From: an uncultured Dysgonomonas sp.
Lineage (GTDB): Bacteria; Bacteroidota; Bacteroidia; Bacteroidales; Dysgonomonadaceae
NCBI RefSeq assembly: GCF_900079725.1
Contig: NZ_LT599032.1
Span: forward strand, 4,894,054-4,958,053
Reading direction: 5' to 3'
DNA length: 64,000 nucleotides
Shown here one piece after another: positions 26,954 to 35,865 of this stretch; positions within the stretch are counted from its first letter, which is position 1, and each line of letters starts with the position of its first letter. A program made the position numbers and the translations under genes. The notes under the pieces are model-generated. The model saw nothing but the letters and a program-made list of their open reading frames with translations. It was not told the origin of the DNA and ran no database searches.

Positions 26954-28540
26954 ATGTGTATTTCCGTACAACAATTAACATATACACATCCTGATAAAGA
27001 AGTTCTTTTTCAGGGTGTCAGTTTTTCATTAACTAAAGGGCAGAAAATAGCCCTGATAGGAGATAACGGCTCTGGCAAATCGACTTTAATGCATTTGCTG
27101 AAAGGAGATTTAATACCTTCATCGGGCGAAATAATCTGTTCGTCTGAGCCATACTATATACCACAGCACTTTGGGCAGTATAACCTGATGACAGTGGCTC
27201 AGGCGTTGCGAATAGACAGTAAGTTAAGAGCTTTGCATGCAATTCTCAATAATGATGCCTCCCCTCAAAACTTTGCTTTGCTTAATGATGACTGGACAAT
27301 AGAAGAACGCTCCCAAGCTGCATTATCCCAGTGGGGAATGGAACATATCCCGTTTACAGCATCTTTGGATAGCCTCAGCGGAGGTGAAAAAACAAGGTTG
27401 TTTCTTGCAGGTATAGACATACATGAGCCGGGGCTTATCCTGTTCGATGAACCAACAAATCACCTCGATTATCACTATCGTGGAAAATTATATGATTTCA
27501 TCACTTCATCCCGCAAGGCAATGGTTATCATCAGCCACGACAGGGCTCTTCTGAACTTATTGCCGGAAACCTATGAGCTGAGAAAAGATGGAATTACTTA
27601 TTATGCCGGAAATTACGAGTTCTATAAAATCCAAAAAGAGCAGGAGGTACTATCTTTGCAGGTAAAGCTGGAAGAACAGGAAAAAGAACTGCGCCTTGTA
27701 CGTAAAACAGCAAGGGAAATAGCGGAACGAAATCAGAAACGGGATATTCGTAATAAAAAAAATGTTGAACAGAAAGGAATAGCCCGTATCGTGGTCAACA
27801 CATTACGAAATAAAGCAGAAAACAGTACAGCGAAGCAGAAAGGCACACATGAACAGAAGATGGGATCTTTAAGAGAGAATATCAACGATATACGAAAGTC
27901 TATGCCTGATATGAAAGCGATGAAAACAGATTTCAGTGAATCAGGCCTGCATGCGGGAAAAATACTGGTTTCGGCAAAAGATATAAATTTCAGCTACAAT
28001 GATAATCCTTTGTGGAAGGATTCACTAAATTTCCAGATAAAGAGCGGTGAGCGAATATTGCTTCGAGGTAGTAACGGATCGGGTAAGACTACTTTATTGA
28101 AACTAATCACAGGACAATTGCTACCTCAGCAGGGTGTATTGGAACTGGCCGATTTCACTCACGTGTATCTCGATCAGGAATATTCTATCATCAATAACGG
28201 GCTGACGGTTTATGAACAAATACAGCAATTTAGTACAGGATTGCAGGAACATGAAATAAAAACAATACTCAACCGCTTTCTTTTTCCTTACCAGTCCTGG
28301 GATAAAGAGTGCGCTCTTCTCAGTGGCGGTGAAAAAATGAAACTTGCTCTCAGTTGCCTGATGGTATCCTCCAATACACCCGATATATTTATTCTGGACG
28401 AACCGACAAACAACATCGATATCCGGAATATCGAGATACTTACTGCAACAGTTCGGGATTTTGGAGGAACAGTATTGCTCGTATCGCACGACATCTATTT
28501 TATAAACCAGATGGATATCGATTATGAAATAGAGCTTTGA
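26954..28540 (+). CDS. ABC-F family ATPase (ribosome-associated, possible antibiotic-resistance protein)
   Basis: This 528-residue protein has two ABC domains and no membrane segment. Domain 1 has Walker A GDNGSGKST (36-44), signature LSGGEK, Walker B LILFDEPTNHLD; domain 2 has Walker A GSNGSGKTT (~372-380), signature LSGGEKMKLAL and IFILDEPTNNID. Between them lies a charged, helical linker (~220-320) rich in Lys, Arg and Glu (KNVEQKGIARIVVNTLRNKA), which in ABC-F proteins reaches into the ribosomal peptidyl-transferase or tRNA exit site. Members either tune translation or protect ribosomes from antibiotics. The upstream leader with mini-ORF and terminator speaks for an inducible resistance role, but that is inference. 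Confidence 0.92.
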   Translation: MCISVQQLTYTHPDKEVLFQGVSFSLTKGQKIALIGDNGSGKSTLMHLLKGDLIPSSGEIICSSEPYYIPQHFGQYNLMTVAQALRIDSKLRALHAILNNDASPQNFALLNDDWTIEERSQAALSQWGMEHIPFTASLDSLSGGEKTRLFLAGIDIHEPGLILFDEPTNHLDYHYRGKLYDFITSSRKAMVIISHDRALLNLLPETYELRKDGITYYAGNYEFYKIQKEQEVLSLQVKLEEQEKELRLVRKTAREIAERNQKRDIRNKKNVEQKGIARIVVNTLRNKAENSTAKQKGTHEQKMGSLRENINDIRKSMPDMKAMKTDFSESGLHAGKILVSAKDINFSYNDNPLWKDSLNFQIKSGERILLRGSNGSGKTTLLKLITGQLLPQQGVLELADFTHVYLDQEYSIINNGLTVYEQIQQFSTGLQEHEIKTILNRFLFPYQSWDKECALLSGGEKMKLALSCLMVSSNTPDIFILDEPTNNIDIRNIEILTATVRDFGGTVLLVSHDIYFINQMDIDYEIEL

Positions 28541-28610
28541 TGGATTAAATAATAATGTAAATTTTAATGTTAATTATCTTCACCGTTCATGTAAAAAGAA
28601 TAATCCCCGA

Positions 28611-28677
28611 TGGGCCTGTGAGCAAAAATAATTGAGCTTCACAGCAAAAATAAATTAATTTATCTTCTTTATTTTTG
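28611..28677 (+). promoter_or_regulatory. AraC-type promoter of the regulator gene (autoregulation)
   Basis: TGGGCCTGTGAGCAAA starts at 28611 and TGAGCTTCACAGCAAA starts at 28633, exactly 22 bp apart. A TATTTTTG box (TAnnTTTG) at 28670-28677 starts exactly 37 bp after the second copy; no -33 TTTG is present. A further copy, TGAGCTTGTGAGCAAA, starts at 28711 inside the expected leader or start-codon region and could act in feedback repression. The layout equals those at 26014-26080 and 29588-29654. Confidence 0.78.
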
Positions 28678-28717
28678 GATAATAAAAATAGTTTTATCAA
28701 TCCACAAGATTGAGCTT

Positions 28718-29578
28718 GTGAGCAAAAGAATAGTTATATTTGTAAAAACAAAAGATGATATGGAACAGAGAGTTAGAGTGGAAACGCTAGATTATTCCGG
28801 CATATTTCTGTCATGCTATACCAACGACAATACCACATGTGTACATGCAACAAAAGACCATACGCTGCTTTATCTCTATTCGGGCGAGCATGTGATCGAT
28901 GATAATGGACAACAAACCATTATTCGTCCGGGAGAATGTGCCTTTATTCGTCGTGACCACCGTATCACGATGTATAAAAATCACACTGAAAAAGAGCAAT
29001 ATAAGGGGATTTCCCTAACTTTCCGTCGTAACCTGCTTCGCGAATTCTACAATAAACTGCATAAAAGCGAAATACCAAAATCGGTATCCGAACTTCACGA
29101 AAGTGTATTCAGAATCAAATCCAGGCCCGATATTACAAGCCTTTTTCAATCGCTCACTCCTTATTTCGATTCCAAAATCAAACCCAGCGATGAAGTGGCA
29201 AAGCTGAAGTTGCAGGAAGGAATATATTGTCTGCTCAATACCAGTAAGGAATTCTTTCCTGTACTGTTCGACTTTACCGAACCCTGGAAGATTGATATTA
29301 TCGAGTTTATGAACGAAAATTACATGTATGAGCTTTCTATGGAAGAAATAGCATCTTATACTGGCCGTAGCCTGGCAACCTTTAAAAGGGATTTCACAAA
29401 AATCAGTGATGTACCGCCCCAGAAATGGCTTATACAAAAAAGGCTGCAGGTTGCTTACGAAAAACTCAAAAATGAGGATAAAAAAGTAAGTGACGTGTAT
29501 GTTGAGGTAGGTTTCAAAAACCTGTCTCACTTCTATTCAGCTTTCAAAAAACAATTTGGATATTCCCCAAAGAGATAA
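28718..29578 (+). CDS. AraC-family regulator, master of the TGAGC-box regulon
   Basis: This regulator of up to 286 residues has an N-terminal cupin-like domain (TLLYLYSGEHVIDDNGQQTI, RPGECAFIRRDHRITMYKNH) and a C-terminal AraC HTH: ELSMEEIASYTGRSLATFKR, VSDVYVEVGFKNLSHFYSAF and the end KKQFGYSPKR. The frame begins with GTG at 28718; ATG at 28760 is the other candidate. The promoter box at 28670 puts transcription start near 28684, so both are possible; the GTG lies inside a third TGAGC copy. Identical box pairs stand before this gene, the alcohol dehydrogenase and the operon from 25960, so it very likely controls all three. Confidence 0.87.
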   Translation: MSKRIVIFVKTKDDMEQRVRVETLDYSGIFLSCYTNDNTTCVHATKDHTLLYLYSGEHVIDDNGQQTIIRPGECAFIRRDHRITMYKNHTEKEQYKGISLTFRRNLLREFYNKLHKSEIPKSVSELHESVFRIKSRPDITSLFQSLTPYFDSKIKPSDEVAKLKLQEGIYCLLNTSKEFFPVLFDFTEPWKIDIIEFMNENYMYELSMEEIASYTGRSLATFKRDFTKISDVPPQKWLIQKRLQVAYEKLKNEDKKVSDVYVEVGFKNLSHFYSAFKKQFGYSPKR

Positions 29579-29587
29579 AAGGATACC

Positions 29588-29654
29588 TGAGCTTTTCAGC
29601 AAATAAATCTGAGCCTTTCAGCAAAAAAAGTGTAAAGTTCTTCTTTTACTTTTG
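29588..29654 (+). promoter_or_regulatory. AraC-type promoter of the alcohol dehydrogenase gene
   Basis: TGAGCTTTTCAGCAAA starts at 29588 and TGAGCCTTTCAGCAAA at 29610, exactly 22 bp apart. A TACTTTTG box (TAnnTTTG) at 29647-29654 starts exactly 37 bp after the second copy. The start point should be near 29661, giving a ~42-nt leader before ATG 29703. Same geometry as the other two promoters of this set. Confidence 0.82.
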
Positions 29655-29702
29655 CCTCAAACCAAGTAATACTGAGTATCGTTATATATAAAAATAAAGA
29701 CT

Positions 29703-30755
29703 ATGAGTACAAAACAAGTAAAAGCATTTGGAACAGAGGCTGCTGTAGAGCCTTTAAAAGATTTAAATATAGAGCGTAGGGAAGTTGCGTCCAACGATGT
29801 AGAAATAGAAATCCTGTATTGTGGTATTTGCCATTCCGATTTACATAGCATTCATAACGATTGGGGCAGCACTATATATCCGATAGTCCCCGGGCATGAG
29901 ATAGTTGGCAGGATTACGAAAACAGGTAATAACGTAACTAAATTCAAGGTCGGAGATTTGGCAGGTGTCGGCTGTATTGTAGATAGTTGCCGCGAATGTG
30001 AACATTGCCATGAAGGAGAAGAGCAATTCTGCGAAAAAGGATGGACTGTTGTATTCAATTCACCCGACAGTAAGCATGGTGGAGTCACTTATGGCGGATT
30101 TTCTGAAAGTATTGTTGTAGACGAAAACTACGTTGTACATGTACCCAATACCTTAGATTTACCGAGCGCTGCCCCTATCCTCTGTGCCGGCATCACGGTT
30201 TATTCCCCGCTGAAGCACTGGAATGCCGGACCTGACAAGAATATCGGAATAATAGGCATAGGTGGTCTGGGGCATATGGCCATAAAGATTGCCAAGGCAA
30301 TGGGTGCTTATGTGACGGTCTTTACCACATCGCAATCGAAAGCTGACGATGCAAAACGTTTGGGGGCAGATGCTGTAGTTCTTTCTTCCAATGCCGAACA
30401 AATGAATAAATGTCCGAAACAGGATATGATATTGGATACCGTTTCTGCAAAACATGATGTCAATGCTTATCTCAACTTACTGAAAACAGATGGTTCTTTA
30501 GTAATAGTAGGATTACCTAACGAACCACTGGAAATAGGTGCCTTTAATGTGGTAAATGGAAGGAAAAGTTTCTCCGGTTCCAATATTGGAGGTATAGCTG
30601 AGACACAAGAGGTATTGGACTTCTGTGCAAAGCACAATATCAAAGCCGATATAGAGCTTATCAATGTACAGGATGTTAATACAGCCTTTGATAGGCTGGA
30701 GAAAGGGCAGGTAAAATATCGCTTCGTAATTGATATGGCTTCTTTAAAGAATTAG
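29703..30755 (+). CDS. Zinc-dependent NAD(P) alcohol dehydrogenase (YahK/cinnamyl-type)
   Basis: This 350-residue cytoplasmic enzyme is a medium-chain zinc alcohol dehydrogenase that reduces aldehydes with NADPH. The catalytic zinc site uses Cys40 in CGICHSD and His65 in PGHE. The structural zinc motif is CRECEHCHEGEEQFC. The Rossmann loop is GIGGLGHMAIKIAKAMGA. The sequence style is that of the YahK/AdhC group, which handles a broad range of aldehydes. It stands alone after the AraC gene, has its own TGAGC-box promoter, and is closed by a strong terminator. With the aldo-keto reductase and hydrolases nearby it suggests a response to reactive carbonyl compounds; that link is inference. Confidence 0.93.
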   Translation: MSTKQVKAFGTEAAVEPLKDLNIERREVASNDVEIEILYCGICHSDLHSIHNDWGSTIYPIVPGHEIVGRITKTGNNVTKFKVGDLAGVGCIVDSCRECEHCHEGEEQFCEKGWTVVFNSPDSKHGGVTYGGFSESIVVDENYVVHVPNTLDLPSAAPILCAGITVYSPLKHWNAGPDKNIGIIGIGGLGHMAIKIAKAMGAYVTVFTTSQSKADDAKRLGADAVVLSSNAEQMNKCPKQDMILDTVSAKHDVNAYLNLLKTDGSLVIVGLPNEPLEIGAFNVVNGRKSFSGSNIGGIAETQEVLDFCAKHNIKADIELINVQDVNTAFDRLEKGQVKYRFVIDMASLKN

Positions 30756-30804
30756 AAAGATTGATTAGTCCTAAATAATCGTTACAGGCTTATACAACAA
30801 ACAT

Positions 30805-30862
30805 ATTCGTATTATCAGACTGCGGCAAGATTAGTGTTGCAGTCTGATAATACGAATTTTTC
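30805..30862 (+). terminator. Rho-independent terminator after the alcohol dehydrogenase
   Basis: A 19-bp perfect stem runs from ATTCGTATTATCAGACTGC (30805-30823) to its complement at 30839-30857, with a 15-nt loop and a TTTTT tail. Confidence 0.92.
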
Positions 30863-30917
30863 ACAATGGTGGACGATTTGTAAACTTATCTACTCCAAAG
30901 CGGATTTATTCTACATG

Positions 30918-31880
30918 CTATGAGCCAATCTTATCTATTATTATTTTTTGTTCTTCAAAAAAAAGTTTTCGTCTGGACGAACCGCTTTTGGAAATCAAGG
31001 TCGCAAAATGTTTCATATTATCAAATGACCTTCGATGTGTTTTTATAACTTCCATATTTCTGGACAATCTATAGTTCATGCCTAACATCTTGATAAAGGC
31101 TATATTATACAGACCATCTTCGAATAGTCCGAAAGATGCATCTACACGAATTTCACTTAAATAAAAGTCGACGAGATAACCTGTTTTGTATTTTCCGGAA
31201 GCGGCAATCGATTTAAAATCGTTTGCTAAACTGTAAAGTTCTCCCTTTACTTGTCTTATATCGTCTTCATCCAGCAATTCCAATTCATGAAGGTATTGAA
31301 CTTGTTCCAAATAGTATGTAAAAGGATTGTTAGAAAGGATATATGTACTATTTATATTCTGTACTAGAGCTGTAATATTGGATAATGTATTCAACAGATC
31401 CGAAGAAATTAGAGTTTCCGAAAACTTTCCATACTTATCATATATATCACCTTTTTCATAGAGTGATATATAGTAGCTCAATTTAAGCAAATTCGGATAA
31501 GATGTCAAAAGAGATACGGGTAAACTACCCGTTGCAACATAGAAATGAGCAGATTCTTTATTTTGAAAGCGGGCTATATGTCCAATCCAATGATTCAGGA
31601 TTTCTGTATAAGCGTCTTCTGAAAGAGCAAACGTAGGGGTATTTGTGCCATATAAAGCATAATCGGTAGCTCCTAATCCAACTTCATCCAATGATATCTG
31701 AAGATTTTGAGCAATCATTACTGCTTCAGAATAAGTGAACAAAACCTCACCTCTAAGACGCCTGTAGATAGCCTCTTTGCTTAGAGGTAAAATACCCGAC
31801 AATGTATCTATCACAGATCCCATTGCCAGTCTGTTTTTTATAGCCTCAATAAATTCTGAATTAATTTTATCTATTTTCAT
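30918..31880 (-). CDS. Unrecognised protein with probable N-terminal helix-turn-helix
   Basis: This 320-residue protein has no signal peptide. Residues ~15-75 (MGSVIDTLSGILPLSKEAIY, RRLRGEVLFTYSEAVMIAQN) look like a lambda-repressor-type helix-turn-helix: the segment I-x-x-L-S-x-E-A-I-Y-R-R-L-R-G fits the recognition helix. The remaining ~240 residues are helical with conserved aromatic residues and no known motif. Similar HTH-plus-helical proteins are common in Bacteroidales but their targets are not known to me. It is divergent from the secreted pair at 32429-34769 across a 548-bp gap and might regulate it. DNA binding is a moderate-confidence guess. Confidence 0.5.
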   Translation of the reverse strand: MKIDKINSEFIEAIKNRLAMGSVIDTLSGILPLSKEAIYRRLRGEVLFTYSEAVMIAQNLQISLDEVGLGATDYALYGTNTPTFALSEDAYTEILNHWIGHIARFQNKESAHFYVATGSLPVSLLTSYPNLLKLSYYISLYEKGDIYDKYGKFSETLISSDLLNTLSNITALVQNINSTYILSNNPFTYYLEQVQYLHELELLDEDDIRQVKGELYSLANDFKSIAASGKYKTGYLVDFYLSEIRVDASFGLFEDGLYNIAFIKMLGMNYRLSRNMEVIKTHRRSFDNMKHFATLISKSGSSRRKLFFEEQKIIIDKIGS

Positions 31881-32428
31881 CTCTTTATAAATGCGCGTTT
31901 ATATAATAAATATCAAAGAGTTAGTTCTGTATAAAGAATCTATATTATACATATTCTAGTGTAAATGTTTTATATACAGGAATGGCTGATTTGTTATTTT
32001 CAGGATGTAAACTTAGTAATTTTTCATATAGTTCATTCTTTTTTATATTAAATTGTCATTTTCTCTTTATAAGCTGCCTAATATTTCTAAATACATTTTG
32101 TTATAGATTTTAGTTGCGAAAATCGAAACGAATGAATTGTATATGCGGAATTCGTTTTGTTATTAACGGAATCAGAAATAGATTTTTATTATAATATTCT
32201 GAACTCATCTCTACCTTTGCATCGAAATTTTGGAGATAATAGATTTAACAAAGCCTCATATTTTTTTCTATATACAAGACACTGTTATTAAGAGATATTC
32301 CAACCTTAATACAAACTTTTTTATTAAATACTTATATGCTTCACAAGTAATCAATAACAACAGCGAAGATTATAGATTGTAGATAAATAAAAATAAAACA
32401 AACTCAGACTTATAAAATAAACGCGAAC
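31881..32428. other. Long divergent intergenic region
   Basis: This 548-bp AT-rich region lies between divergent genes. A TACCTTTG box (TAnnTTTG) at 32212-32219 on the plus strand would give a ~200-nt untranslated leader for the gene at 32429. No -33 TTTG box at the usual spacing, no repeat pair and no small reading frame with a good start stand out. Confidence 0.4.
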
Positions 32429-33181
32429 ATGAAACAATTCCGCTTTAATAAGAGACAACAACTTCAACTCTTGCTTACCTTGCTATTATTAGCTTTGCCT
32501 TCGATAACAACAGCTCTCCGTGCACAGGTGACTATAGGATCAGGAAAATCTCCGGTAACAGGATCTTTATTAGACCTGAAAGAATATGACCTTACAGATC
32601 CGGATTCCGACAACGGGACAACAGCCACTAAGGGCTTTAATCTACCGCGTGTAAGACTGGTTGATTTGGATAAGTTGTTCCCCATGTTTGATAATCTGAA
32701 AGATCCTAATACCTATAATAATGGAGGTACAGACTATCCTAAGACTGTGGAGGATAATAAACATATCGGATTAATGGTTTATAATCTAACCGAAGATTCC
32801 AATAAGGGTTTTACAGAAGGACTTTATTATTGGAACGGTGTGAAGTGGGTAATACCGACAGGCAGGGACCCTGAGTCTAGGTTTTTTTATATGCCCTCAT
32901 TTATTCTGGACACTTCTGATCCTCATAACAGTAATAAAACGATTGACCTGTATGATGCTTATCAAAAGCAGTTCACTGCGATACCGGCTAATAGAAGAAA
33001 TCCACTTTCGAAACCCAATATACCAGTATATGATGCAGATAAGTTAGACTACTACATAACAGGGCTTGACGATTCGGTATTGAATATTATTAGTATTACA
33101 GATACGGGTATACTCACTTATCAGACTAAAGCTTCGGCTACAGGTATCACATATATAAATGTCGTTTTTGTTGTAAAATAA
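32429..33181 (+). CDS. Secreted protein of unknown function, partner of lectin-domain protein
   Basis: This 250-residue protein has a long signal peptide with a poly-Leu core (QLLLTLLLLALPSITTALRAQ). The mature start VTIGSGKSPVTGSLLDLKE and the segment ATKGFNLPRVRLVDLDKL are typical of a Bacteroidota group of surface proteins that carry a short N-terminal module with the K-G-x-x-x-P-R-V motif. The rest, including GLYYWNGVKWV, suggests a beta-rich surface domain. It is 10 bp upstream of the lectin-domain gene and surely cotranscribed. No enzymatic motif is seen. Confidence 0.5.
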   Translation: MKQFRFNKRQQLQLLLTLLLLALPSITTALRAQVTIGSGKSPVTGSLLDLKEYDLTDPDSDNGTTATKGFNLPRVRLVDLDKLFPMFDNLKDPNTYNNGGTDYPKTVEDNKHIGLMVYNLTEDSNKGFTEGLYYWNGVKWVIPTGRDPESRFFYMPSFILDTSDPHNSNKTIDLYDAYQKQFTAIPANRRNPLSKPNIPVYDADKLDYYITGLDDSVLNIISITDTGILTYQTKASATGITYINVVFVVK

Positions 33182-33191
33182 GTCTCTTGAT

Positions 33192-34769
33192 ATGAATTTC
33201 AGACTAAAAAGAATAATCTGCCTTACGTTAGCAAAGGGTACATATCTGTTGTCCACAATATTGATTACTCTAAATATGAATGCGCAGAACTATGGGAGTT
33301 TCCCTTATGAGGAAAGCTTTAAATCGACAGGACAACCATTTGCAATATCTATTCCTTCCGTATCCAGTGGTACTAATTCGGCCGTATTTACAGATGCAGG
33401 ACTAAAATTGACCAATGCGGTGCAAAGTCAGTTTGGAGCAGTATTTGTAAATAGTCTCCAATTTAAGACAATCAATGGTATAAAAATCGAATTTGAATAC
33501 ATGATCTATGGCGGAGAAGCTACAAATAACGCAGATGGCATTTCTTTATTCCTTTTCGATGCATCAGTTAATAATCCTACCATAGGAACAAAGGGTTTTG
33601 GTTTGGGATATACCTTCAACAGGGCTATTGAGATATATAAGACTGCAAGAGCTCCCGGCTTAACGGGTGGTTATTTGGGTATTGGCTTCGATAATTATGG
33701 AAACTTTAAAAGCGTAAGATTTCAGGGCGAATCCAGGGTGAATGGTCTGTCGGATGGTAATGTTTTAAGGAATAGTAACGTAACTTTAAGAGGAGCCAAA
33801 GGGGCGATAGACAGTAATTATAAAGGTGCAAATATAGATGGATATTCCGGATATCCCGTCCTGATTTCACAGTCTACACTTACCCCTTCACTTAACAGAA
33901 AAATTAATGTAAATACTGGTGCGTACACTAGCTTTACTTCCAGTATTAATGCCGGTGATGCTTTTTCGTTAAGGGGGGGAGCAAGCTTTAATGATGAACA
34001 AACAAGCAACACTGCTTATCGAAAAGCCATTGTAGAGCTTTATCCCTGGGTGGATAATAACACAAACACCGTTTTAGGTAAACTTGTAACTGTCAAAATT
34101 CAGGTTGGCACTAAGCTTGTAACTGTTATTCAAAATTTTGAATATCCCGTTCAATTAACTTATATCGAAAACAGTTACTCTAATATGGCAGATGGGGATT
34201 TGAGTAATAGTGATGGTAGTGCCAGAAGTGTGTCTAAAGTGCTGAATTCTAAAGCACCGGAATATGTTCGTATAGGTTTCGCTGCATCGACAGGTGCTTA
34301 TTACGATAATCACTATATTAAGAACTTAAAAATTACCTTGCCATCAGCAGCTATAGCCGCTGATGACGAAGTTGAAACTCCATTAAATAAGCAGGTAAGT
34401 ATATATCCATTTACAAACGATATCGGATTTACCGGTCCGATAAAGCCTGACCAGATCGGCAATTCTTCTTATCTCGATCCTTCTTCTTTCCGCTTTGTTG
34501 ATAACAGTGGCAATCCTCTGCCGGGGTACTCATATGCAACCACAGAAGGGCTCTGGCTATATGATCCAGGCACAAGTAAAGTGATATTTACTCCGGCACT
34601 GAATTATCAGGGAGAAGCTACTGTTAAATATGATATAAAAGCAGGATTAGGAGGCGAAGAACCTTATATAGACGATGCTTACAGGTCGTTACCAGCAACC
34701 ATTACCATATTAGTAACTCCTCCTCAGGCAATTGTGACTAATTTAATGTTACAGCCGTTGATCCGGTAA
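33192..34769 (+). CDS. Secreted protein with L-type (legume-like) lectin domain
   Basis: This 525-residue exported protein has a signal peptide ending near ITLNMNAQ. Residues ~35-380 form a concanavalin-A-like lectin domain: INGIKIEFEYMIYGGEATNN, ADGISLFLFDASVNNPTIGT, GGYLGIGFDNYGNF and KAPEYVRIGFAASTGAYYDN, matching bacterial L-type lectins. Residues ~390-515 resemble a CshA/cadherin-like repeat (ADDEVETPLNKQVSIYPFTN, KVIFTPALNYQGEATVKYDI). It probably binds glycans or mediates adhesion at the surface. A plausible continuation of 15 residues exists in another frame just before the stop, so the very C-terminus may be altered by a one-base change. Confidence 0.72.
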   Translation: MNFRLKRIICLTLAKGTYLLSTILITLNMNAQNYGSFPYEESFKSTGQPFAISIPSVSSGTNSAVFTDAGLKLTNAVQSQFGAVFVNSLQFKTINGIKIEFEYMIYGGEATNNADGISLFLFDASVNNPTIGTKGFGLGYTFNRAIEIYKTARAPGLTGGYLGIGFDNYGNFKSVRFQGESRVNGLSDGNVLRNSNVTLRGAKGAIDSNYKGANIDGYSGYPVLISQSTLTPSLNRKINVNTGAYTSFTSSINAGDAFSLRGGASFNDEQTSNTAYRKAIVELYPWVDNNTNTVLGKLVTVKIQVGTKLVTVIQNFEYPVQLTYIENSYSNMADGDLSNSDGSARSVSKVLNSKAPEYVRIGFAASTGAYYDNHYIKNLKITLPSAAIAADDEVETPLNKQVSIYPFTNDIGFTGPIKPDQIGNSSYLDPSSFRFVDNSGNPLPGYSYATTEGLWLYDPGTSKVIFTPALNYQGEATVKYDIKAGLGGEEPYIDDAYRSLPATITILVTPPQAIVTNLMLQPLIR

Positions 34770-35102
34770 ACTATAAACTATTTTCAGAATAAAATGGATT
34801 TTGATATAGAGTATCCGGTCTGGTTTTATTAGAAAGAATAAAGGAAATGTTGAATATTTATATATCCTCTTTATTACGATACTTATCTGGTCAGGAACAA
34901 ATTTAAAAAGTATTTGAGATATCTTTTTCTTCGCTGAGAAAGGCTCTGAAATTATATAAAAAGCTTACCTTCTCAATATAAAATATCGCATGACTGCTAC
35001 CGAATACCTATAAGTAAGTACTATAAGGGATTAATATCATTATCAAATGCTATTTCGGAACTATTAATCGTTTTGTATTTTTATCGCAAAATAATAATTA
35101 GC
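34770..35102. other. Non-coding region
   Basis: About 330 bp of AT-rich sequence between the lectin gene and the methyltransferase gene. No clear terminator, repeat or promoter match is visible. A TTG-initiated extension of the methyltransferase frame reaches 35073 but adds a sequence that does not look like the family. Confidence 0.3.
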
Positions 35103-35765
35103 ATGGAATACGATAGCATATATTTATCCAAACAACTCCGTTGTCCTGCCGGAGCAGAAGCGCGTCAAATAGGAGTGAATATGTTTCAGTCAAACAGCAA
35201 CATGATATTCGAAACAATAAAAGCCTTGAATATTCGTCCACATACAAGAGTTTTTGAAATCGGATTTGGTAACGGAATGCATTTATCCTATCTGTTCGAA
35301 AAAGAAAATACTCTCATATACGAAGGTATTGATATTTCGCAGGCAATGGTGGAGGAAGCTAATAAGAATAATGATGCACTCGTAAAATCGGGCAGAGTTG
35401 CTTTTAAGCATACTGCCGAATCTGAATCTTTATCTGCACCAGACTCTTCTTTCGTTTATTGCTTCTCTGCAAATACCCTTTATTTCTGGAACAATCCACA
35501 AAAATATTTCGACGAAATATACCGTATTTTAGATGAGGATGGGCTGCTTGCTATAAGTTTTATCACCAAATCTTTTGGTGATAAACTATCTTTTACGCAA
35601 ACAGGCTTTACTTTTTATGAGATCGAAGAAGTAGAAGTATTTCTAACTAATTCGGGATTCGGAAATATACAATCCGTTATATTAACCGAAAATACAATTA
35701 GTAAAGACGGACAGAAGGTTTTACGTCCTTTTGTTATTATGACCGCAACAAAAGATCAATACTAA
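35103..35765 (+). CDS. Class I SAM-dependent methyltransferase
   Basis: From ATG 35103 this is a 220-residue soluble protein. Motif I is FEIGFGNGMHLSYLF, followed by the acidic loop GIDISQAMVEEANK, a post-II segment VYCFSANTLYFWNNPQKYFD and the LDEDGLLAISFITKSFG strand, all typical of methyltransferase family 11. It transfers a methyl group from S-adenosylmethionine to an unknown small molecule. I preferred ATG over the upstream TTG because the first residues MEYDSIYLSKQLRCPAG fit the family start. It stands alone, about 100 bp before the TetR gene, with no shared operator. Confidence 0.85.
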   Translation: MEYDSIYLSKQLRCPAGAEARQIGVNMFQSNSNMIFETIKALNIRPHTRVFEIGFGNGMHLSYLFEKENTLIYEGIDISQAMVEEANKNNDALVKSGRVAFKHTAESESLSAPDSSFVYCFSANTLYFWNNPQKYFDEIYRILDEDGLLAISFITKSFGDKLSFTQTGFTFYEIEEVEVFLTNSGFGNIQSVILTENTISKDGQKVLRPFVIMTATKDQY

Positions 35766-35844
35766 GTAGTATGAGAATGGGTTAAAATACCTAGAAATGG
35801 TGATTGTATAATTTCATTTATCGATGTTATTTTGTATTCATAAA

Positions 35845-35864
35845 TGAACATTGTTCACTATTGA
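35845..35864 (+). promoter_or_regulatory. Operator at the TetR gene
   Basis: TGAACATTGTTCA at 35845-35857 is a 13-bp palindrome and is followed by CTATTGA. A near-copy stands before the ABC exporter at 36514-36533. The position directly before ATG 35866 fits autorepression by the TetR protein. Confidence 0.65.
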
Positions 35865-35865
35865 G

